Shown here: piece after piece, positions 15,650-19,870 of the stretch | Position numbering within the stretch: the first letter of the stretch is position 1 | How the letters are laid out: each line of letters opens with the position of its first letter | Source of the DNA: Pseudomonadota bacterium | GTDB lineage: Bacteria > Myxococcota > Myxococcia > Myxococcales > Myxococcaceae | NCBI GenBank assembly: GCA_023424585.1 | Contig: JAFADT010000169.1 | Span: forward strand, 1-19,870 | Length of the DNA stretch: 19,870 bases | Direction: 5' to 3' | The notes under the pieces: model-generated | What the model was told of the DNA's origin: nothing | What the model saw: the letters and a program-made list of their open reading frames with translations, nothing else | The model's database searches: none | Position numbers and translations under genes: made by a program

Positions 15650-17412
15650 ACGTTCCTCTTTCTGCGGGTGGCCAGGAACAACACCCCGAGCCCCACCAGG
15701 AATGCCGCAGAGCTGGGCGCGCTCTGGCAGCCGCAGCCGCCAGGGCTGTGGTTGGGGGCGTCCGTGCCGCCGTCCACCGGGGGAGGAGGCGGCGTGCCGC
15801 CGTCGCTGCACAGCGTGCAGGTGCCGCCGTCCGTCTGCGCGTAGGGGTCGTAGCACTGACCGCCGTTGCCGCAGTACAGGCCGTTGGGGCAGTCCTGGTT
15901 GGAGCGGCAGGCGGCGATGCAGGCGGACCCTTCCGCGAACGGCACGCACTGGAGCGGCGAGGCGCAGGTGCCGGCGGCGCAGTCCTTGAAGCAGAAGCGG
16001 TCCTCGCCCGTGCCCGCCGGGCGGCAGGTGCTGCCGGCGGCGCACGTGCAGGTGGACACCGAGCAGGGCTGCGAACAGACGCCCTGCGGGTTCCCGTTGA
16101 GCTTCAGGCACTGCAGGTTGGTGCCGCACTCCGAGTCCTGGAGGCACGGGTCGCCCTCGACGCGCGGGCCCGTCTTCTGCTGGATGCAGGTGTGGTCGCA
16201 GGAGCTGCAGGCGTAGTTGCTGCCGCAGTCGCTGTTGGTGGCGCAGTCCGCGACGCACACGGTGCCGCCGTTGTCGGGCAGCGTGTTGCAGGTATAGCCC
16301 TCGCGACAGTCACCCTTGCCCGGGCGGCAGTCCTTCAGGCAGCGCTTGCCCACGGAGCCCACGGTGGCGCACGTGGATCCGGTGGGGCAGTCCGCGGTGG
16401 CGATGCAGGACTCCGTGCAGTAGCCGTCCTTCCACGCCGGGAAGGCGGTGGTGCTGTCCGCGTCCGTGAGGCAGCGAGAGTCCGCCGCGCCGCACGTGGA
16501 GGCGTTGGTGCAGGGATTGCCCACCTTGGTGCCCGTACCGAAGGGCTCCGGCAGGCACGCGTACTGCGAGCCGGAGACGAGGGTTGACGCGAGGCACTGA
16601 TACGGCGCGGGGCAGAAGCCCGGCGTCCCGGACGGGCACGCCTTGGTGCAGATCTTCAGGGTCGCGCCGCTGGTGGTGGAGGAGGTGGTGACGCAGGTGA
16701 GGCCCGCGCCGCACGCGGTGGAGTCACACGGCGAGCCCACCGCGCCCGTCTGGGGGTAGTGCTTGCAGAGCGCGCCCTTGTCGTAGGACGTCAGGGCGCG
16801 CCGCTGGATGCCCGGGTCCAGCGAGAAGTACATCACCGCGTCCGTGTAGAAGTACGTGCTGCCCAGGCCCAGGCAGTGGCCCACCTCGCGCATCACCGCC
16901 GTCTGGATGTCGACGAAGCCCGCCGGCGTGGGGGACAGCGTGGTGAACTTGTAACTCACGGCGTTGAGGAAGATGTCGCACTGGTAGACATAGCCGCTGT
17001 GGCGCAGCGGCACCGCGGCCGCCACGCTGTCGCCAGCGTTGAGCACGTCCTTGAATTCGGTGCTGTTGGGGTCGGTGACCCAGATGGCGGCGACGCTGAA
17101 GCCGTCCAGGCGGTCGTTCACGTCCGGGATGGGGACGATGGCGGAGCGGCCCTTGTACGTGAAGGCGGGCCAGGCACAGTCCACGTCCTGCCAGGCCTGG
17201 AAGGCCTTCTTCACCGCGTCTTCCACCAGGGACAGGTCATTGCCCGCCGGGCTGTTGTTGCGCGCGTCCAGGTAGTAGGGGAACGGGTCCTGGCTGCTGT
17301 TGAGCACCCAGTGATCCAGGAACTGGTAGTCCTCCTGCGACTGGGCGTGCGCGGTCGCGGCCAGCGCCAGCAGTCCAAGGAAGAAGACACTCTGCTTCGA
17401 CCCACGAATCAT
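15646..17412 (-). CDS. Cys-rich matrixin-like secreted protein with MYXO-CTERM tail and degenerate zinc motif
   Basis: This 588-residue protein has a signal peptide ending TAHA (cleavage after residue 23). Residues 24-220 resemble a matrixin-type metzincin domain, ending in VMREVGHCLGLGS (174-186) and the Met-turn-like DAVMY (191-195). The expected HExGHxxGLGH reads RExGHxLGLGS: Arg175 and Ser185 replace two zinc-binding His, while Glu176 and His179 remain. Residues 226-540 hold over 40 cysteines in disulphide-type modules, with super-repeat starts at GSPC (226), GNPC (298) and GDPC (420). A Pro/Gly/Asp linker leads to the MYXO-CTERM signal (558-588: GGCGC, hydrophobic helix, RRKR), which marks surface sorting. 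ATG at 17412, with GAGG 8 bases upstream, is preferred over GTG at 17421. The stop overlaps the GspE-like start. Confidence 0.92.
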   Translation of the reverse strand: MIRGSKQSVFFLGLLALAATAHAQSQEDYQFLDHWVLNSSQDPFPYYLDARNNSPAGNDLSLVEDAVKKAFQAWQDVDCAWPAFTYKGRSAIVPIPDVNDRLDGFSVAAIWVTDPNSTEFKDVLNAGDSVAAAVPLRHSGYVYQCDIFLNAVSYKFTTLSPTPAGFVDIQTAVMREVGHCLGLGSTYFYTDAVMYFSLDPGIQRRALTSYDKGALCKHYPQTGAVGSPCDSTACGAGLTCVTTSSTTSGATLKICTKACPSGTPGFCPAPYQCLASTLVSGSQYACLPEPFGTGTKVGNPCTNASTCGAADSRCLTDADSTTAFPAWKDGYCTESCIATADCPTGSTCATVGSVGKRCLKDCRPGKGDCREGYTCNTLPDNGGTVCVADCATNSDCGSNYACSSCDHTCIQQKTGPRVEGDPCLQDSECGTNLQCLKLNGNPQGVCSQPCSVSTCTCAAGSTCRPAGTGEDRFCFKDCAAGTCASPLQCVPFAEGSACIAACRSNQDCPNGLYCGNGGQCYDPYAQTDGGTCTLCSDGGTPPPPPVDGGTDAPNHSPGGCGCQSAPSSAAFLVGLGVLFLATRRKRNV

Positions 17413-17420
17413 CACCCGCA

Positions 17421-17424
17421 CCTC
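17421..17424 (-). promoter_or_regulatory. Ribosome binding site for the matrixin-like gene
   Basis: GAGG on the minus strand lies 8 bases before ATG at 17412. It decides for that ATG over the in-frame GTG at 17421, which has no such site. Confidence 0.65.
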
Positions 17425-17432
17425 ATCGCGTC

Positions 17433-17478
17433 ACGTCCGCACGGGGGCGCCTGACTGGCGCCCGGACGTCACCGGGCG
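17433..17478 (-). terminator. Overlapping hairpins between hemD and the matrixin-like gene
   Basis: Three pairings share this short gap. CGCCCGG (17459-17465) pairs with CCGGGCG (17472-17478). GGGCGCC (17445-17451) pairs with GGCGCCC (17457-17463). ACGTCCG (17433-17439) pairs with CGGACGT (17463-17469) as an outer stem. The first excludes the other two. They probably end hemD transcription, but lack a T-run. Confidence 0.45.
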
Positions 17479-17484
17479 GACAGT

Positions 17485-18255
17485 CTATCCGTGAACGGCG
17501 CGAACGGTGGCATCCACCAGCGCCTCGGGCGTGGGGCGCTCCGCGACGGCGGCCACGGGGATGCCCAGCTGTGTCAGCGCCGTCGCCGTGGTCGGGCCGA
17601 TGGCCACCACCTTCGCGGACGCCAGCGGCTCGCGGCCCACGCCCTCCACGAAGGCCTCCGCGGTGCGCGGCGAGGCGAAGAGCACCACCTGGGGCGGCGC
17701 CCCGACCAGTCGGGCCAGCGCCTCCGGTTCGACGGCGGCCGGAGCGCTGCGGTAGGCCGTCACGCGCGTGACGCGCACGCCCAGGTCGCGCAGGCCGTCC
17801 TCCAGCTCCCGCCGCCCCTCCTCGGCCGCCGGCAGGAGCACGTCGTCGTCCGGCCCCAGCATGTCCCGCAGCGCGGTGAAGAGCGCCGCGCCGGTGCCCT
17901 CGTCGGGCTCGGCCTCCACCTTCAGGCCGTAGCCCTCCACGGCCCTCGCGGTGCGCGGCCCCACGGCGGCCAGCTTCACGCGGGACAGCCGGTCCAGCGT
18001 GCCCGCGAGCCGCAGGGCGTCCACGAAGGCCTCCACGGCGGAGGGGCTGGCGAACACCACCCAGTGGTAGCGCTGCACGTGCTCGGCCGCGGACGCGAGC
18101 GGGCGTGGATCCTCCGGCGGGTGCAGCTCCAGGAGCGGCAGGCTGACGACGTCCGCGCCCTCGTCCTCCAGGAGGAAGCACAGCTCCTCGGCCCGCTCAC
18201 GGGGGCGCGTCACCAAGACTCGGATGCCATCCAGTCGCCGATCCACGGGCGGCAC
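17485..18255 (-). CDS. hemD: Uroporphyrinogen-III synthase
   Basis: This enzyme cyclises hydroxymethylbilane with inversion of ring D to uroporphyrinogen III, the branch point to haem, sirohaem and cobalamin, in the cytoplasm. The 256-residue length is right for the family. HemD is poorly conserved, but the two-lobed pattern is visible: IRVLVTRPRERAEEL at the N-terminus; WVVFASPSAVEAFVDAL (about 65-81) and VVLFASPRTAEAFVEGV, the paired substrate-binding loops; and AAVGPRTARAVEGYGL and VAIGPTTATALTQLGI. The start is GTG at 18255, one base after the hemC TAG, so translation is probably coupled; there is no separate ribosome site. Position after hemA-hemC supports the call strongly. Confidence 0.93.
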   Translation of the reverse strand: MPPVDRRLDGIRVLVTRPRERAEELCFLLEDEGADVVSLPLLELHPPEDPRPLASAAEHVQRYHWVVFASPSAVEAFVDALRLAGTLDRLSRVKLAAVGPRTARAVEGYGLKVEAEPDEGTGAALFTALRDMLGPDDDVLLPAAEEGRRELEDGLRDLGVRVTRVTAYRSAPAAVEPEALARLVGAPPQVVLFASPRTAEAFVEGVGREPLASAKVVAIGPTTATALTQLGIPVAAVAERPTPEALVDATVRAVHG

Positions 18256-18256
18256 T

Positions 18257-19198
18257 CTAGGCGCGGGACGCGCCTTCGCGGCGGCCGAAATCGCGCAGGA
18301 TGTCCCCGGCCCCGCGCGACAGGAGCTCCTCCGCGAGCGCCTCGCCCAGCCGCTCCGCTTCCGGTACGGGGCCCTTCACCTCGCCCCGCACCACCCGCGA
18401 GCCGTCCGGCCGGCCCACCAGGCCGCGCAGGTACACCTGGCCGTCCTCCACCGTGGCGTGGCCGGCCAGCGGCACGGTGCAGCCGCCCTCCAGCTTCGCC
18501 AGGAAGGCGCGCTCGGCCCGCACCGCGTTGCGCGTGGCGAGGTCCTCCAGGGGCTGAAGCAGCGCGCGCACGTCCGCGTCCGACTCGCGGCACTGGATGG
18601 CCAGCACGCCCTGCCCCACCGCCGGCAGGCTCTCCGCCACCGGCACCACCTGGGTGATGTGGTGGTCCAGGCCCAGGCGCTTGAGCCCCGCCGCCGCGAG
18701 CATGGCGCCCGCGAGCCCCAGCTCGCGCGTCTTCTGCAGCCGCGTCTGCACGTTGCCGCGCAGGGAGACGATCTCCAGGTCCGGGCGGCGCGCGCGCAGG
18801 ATGCAGCTGCGCCGCAGCGACGACGTGCCCACCTTCGCGCCCGCGGGCAGCAGGGCCAGCGTGTGCCCCTCCGGGCTGCAGAACGCGTCGCGCGGATCCT
18901 CGCGCGTGGGCACCGCCGCCAGGACGAGCCCCTCCGGGAACACCGACGTCATGTCCTTCAGGCTGTGCACCGCCACGTCCGCGCGGCCGTCGAGCAGCGC
19001 CTGCTCGATCTCCTTCACGAACAGGCCCTTGCCGCCCACCGCGGACAGGGGCGCGGAGAGGAAGCGGTCTCCCTCGGTGGTCATCTTCACCAGGGTGACC
19101 TCCAGGCCGGGGCTGTGCTGGATGAGCAGCGAGGCCACGTGATTCGCCTGCCACAGCGCCAGCGGGCTCTCCCGCGTCGCGATCCGCACCGTCCTCAT
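18257..19198 (-). CDS. hemC: Porphobilinogen deaminase (hydroxymethylbilane synthase)
   Basis: This enzyme joins four porphobilinogen molecules into hydroxymethylbilane, using a covalently bound dipyrromethane cofactor. The 313-residue length is standard. Visible hallmarks are [12 protein letters not shown] (6-17), [11 protein letters not shown] (55-65), HSLKDM (78-83) with catalytic Asp82, GTSSLRR (124-130), LRGNVQTRL (146-154) and [13 protein letters not shown] (236-248), in which Cys240 anchors the cofactor. ATG at 19198 overlaps the hemA stop by four bases (ATGA), a classic coupling arrangement. It is a cytoplasmic, tetrapyrrole-pathway enzyme made together with HemA and HemD. Confidence 0.97.
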   Translation of the reverse strand: MRTVRIATRESPLALWQANHVASLLIQHSPGLEVTLVKMTTEGDRFLSAPLSAVGGKGLFVKEIEQALLDGRADVAVHSLKDMTSVFPEGLVLAAVPTREDPRDAFCSPEGHTLALLPAGAKVGTSSLRRSCILRARRPDLEIVSLRGNVQTRLQKTRELGLAGAMLAAAGLKRLGLDHHITQVVPVAESLPAVGQGVLAIQCRESDADVRALLQPLEDLATRNAVRAERAFLAKLEGGCTVPLAGHATVEDGQVYLRGLVGRPDGSRVVRGEVKGPVPEAERLGEALAEELLSRGAGDILRDFGRREGASRA

Positions 19199-19870
19199 CG
19201 CCGGCTCCCGGTGGCCACCACCGTGTTGCGCGCGTCCACCGGGGCCGCGGCCTCTTCCGGCGCGATGGCGGCGGCCTCCGCCTCCGTGAGGCCGAACAGC
19301 TCCGCGGCGGCGCCCGCCAGCCGGTTGCCCTCGCCCTGGGGCCCCACGGCGCGCAGGCGCGCGGTGGGCTCATGCAGCAGCTTGTTCACGATGGCGCGTC
19401 CCATGGCCTCGATGCTCTTCTTCTGCTTGTCGGTGAGCCCGTCGCCCAGCCCCAGCAGCGTGCGCTCCACCTCCGCGCGGGCGATGGCCTCCGCGCGCTG
19501 CCGCAGGCGCGCCAGCACCGGCATGCCGTCGCGCAGCGCGCGCTCCCGGGCGAAGCGCGCCACCTCCTGCGCCACCAGCCCGCCCGCCTTGTGCGCCTCT
19601 TCCGCGCGCGCGGCGGCGTTGTCCGCGACGAACTTCTGGATGTCGTCCACGTCGTACGCGTGCACCCAGTCCAGGGTGCCCACCGCCGGGTCGATGTCTC
19701 GCGGCACCGCCAGGTCCACCATGAACAGCGGACGCCCCTTGCGGGCCTTGCCCACCGTGCCCACGTTCTCCCGGGTGAACAGGGGCACCGGCGACGCCGT
19801 GCTGCACACCACCACGTCCGCCGCCGTCAGCAGCGAGAACAACTCCTCGAAGGGCCGCGCCACCCCGCCC
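19195..19870 (-). CDS. hemA: Glutamyl-tRNA reductase (C-terminal part; 5' end outside window)
   Basis: This enzyme reduces glutamyl-tRNA with NADPH to glutamate-1-semialdehyde, the first committed step of C5-pathway haem synthesis. Only the last 224 residues are visible, and the frame stays open to the window edge. The GTG at 19863 is an internal valine, not a start. Seen are the end of the NADPH-binding domain ([21 protein letters not shown]), the conserved [13 protein letters not shown], and the long helical spine and dimerisation domain ([21 protein letters not shown]). The stop overlaps hemC (ATGA), giving hemA-hemC-hemD. The reductase catalytic cysteine in the N-terminal domain lies outside the window and could not be checked. 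Confidence 0.95.
   Translation of the reverse strand, partial: GGVARPFEELFSLLTAADVVVCSTASPVPLFTRENVGTVGKARKGRPLFMVDLAVPRDIDPAVGTLDWVHAYDVDDIQKFVADNAAARAEEAHKAGGLVAQEVARFARERALRDGMPVLARLRQRAEAIARAEVERTLLGLGDGLTDKQKKSIEAMGRAIVNKLLHEPTARLRAVGPQGEGNRLAGAAAELFGLTEAEAAAIAPEEAAAPVDARNTVVATGSRR

Noticed and set aside
15650..16258. An N-terminal extension of the GspE-like protein
   Set aside because: The open frame continues into the Cys-rich gene, but the GTG at 15649 has a ribosome site and the extension shows no GspE homology.
15800..16740. Regular Cys-codon spacing as a possible nucleotide repeat or CRISPR-like array
   Set aside because: The regularity is at protein level (disulphide modules). 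Unit lengths vary and no repeated DNA unit with spacers is seen.
16845..16905. Matrixin-like gene as a pseudogene
   Set aside because: The frame is intact for 588 residues with signal peptide, ordered cysteines and sorting tail, and overlaps the next gene cleanly, so it looks maintained.
19861..19863. GTG at 19863 as the start of a short hemA
   Set aside because: The frame continues upstream to the edge with typical HemA sequence; this codon is an internal valine within the NADPH-binding domain.

Overview
The window looks like chromosomal DNA from a myxobacterium of the Myxococcus/Corallococcus type. The GC content is very high and strongly biased at third codon positions, which throws up long antisense shadow ORFs. 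One secreted protein ends in a MYXO-CTERM sorting tail (GCGC, hydrophobic helix, RRKR), a feature of that group, and several genes encode large Cys-rich envelope proteins. GTG and TTG starts are common. No tRNA, rRNA, CRISPR array, IS element or phage gene was seen, and no gene-free stretch exceeds about 135 bases.

Layout, left to right. (1) 1-2725, minus strand: the pyruvate dehydrogenase genes pdhA (E1 alpha), pdhB (E1 beta) and the N-terminal third of the E2 acyltransferase, which leaves the window and carries two nearly identical lipoyl domains. (2) 2860-7579, minus strand: a HAD-like hydrolase, a two-helix membrane protein of unknown function, an organophosphate-type MFS transporter and a Nudix hydrolase. 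(3) 7710-13713, plus strand, divergent from the Nudix gene: a lipoprotein 5'-nucleotidase/metallophosphatase with a Cys-rich C-terminal extension, a 661-residue Cys-rich lipoprotein overlapping it by one base, and, after a 95-base gap with two hairpins, a beta-barrel outer-membrane protein started by TTG. (4) 13811-17412, minus strand, convergent with region 3: a Cys-rich matrixin-like MYXO-CTERM protein whose zinc motif is degenerate, overlapping by four bases (GTGA) a GspE/PulE-type secretion ATPase. (5) 17485-19870, minus strand: hemA (3' part), hemC and hemD, with overlapping or near-abutting junctions.

How the parts fit. pdhABC is central metabolism, feeding acetyl-CoA to the TCA cycle. 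hemACD gives three steps of the C5 route to uroporphyrinogen III. Region 3 plausibly forms one cell-envelope module: a lipid-anchored phosphatase, a partner lipoprotein and an outer-membrane barrel. The neighbouring organophosphate-type transporter and Nudix hydrolase make nucleotide or organophosphate scavenging a reasonable, unproven idea. The overlap of a MYXO-CTERM protein gene with a type II secretion-type ATPase gene is suggestive because proteins with this tail are thought to need type II secretion to reach the surface. The features most worth a second look are the apparently dead metzincin motif, the region 3 operon, and the repeated CxCxD modules on the phosphatase.
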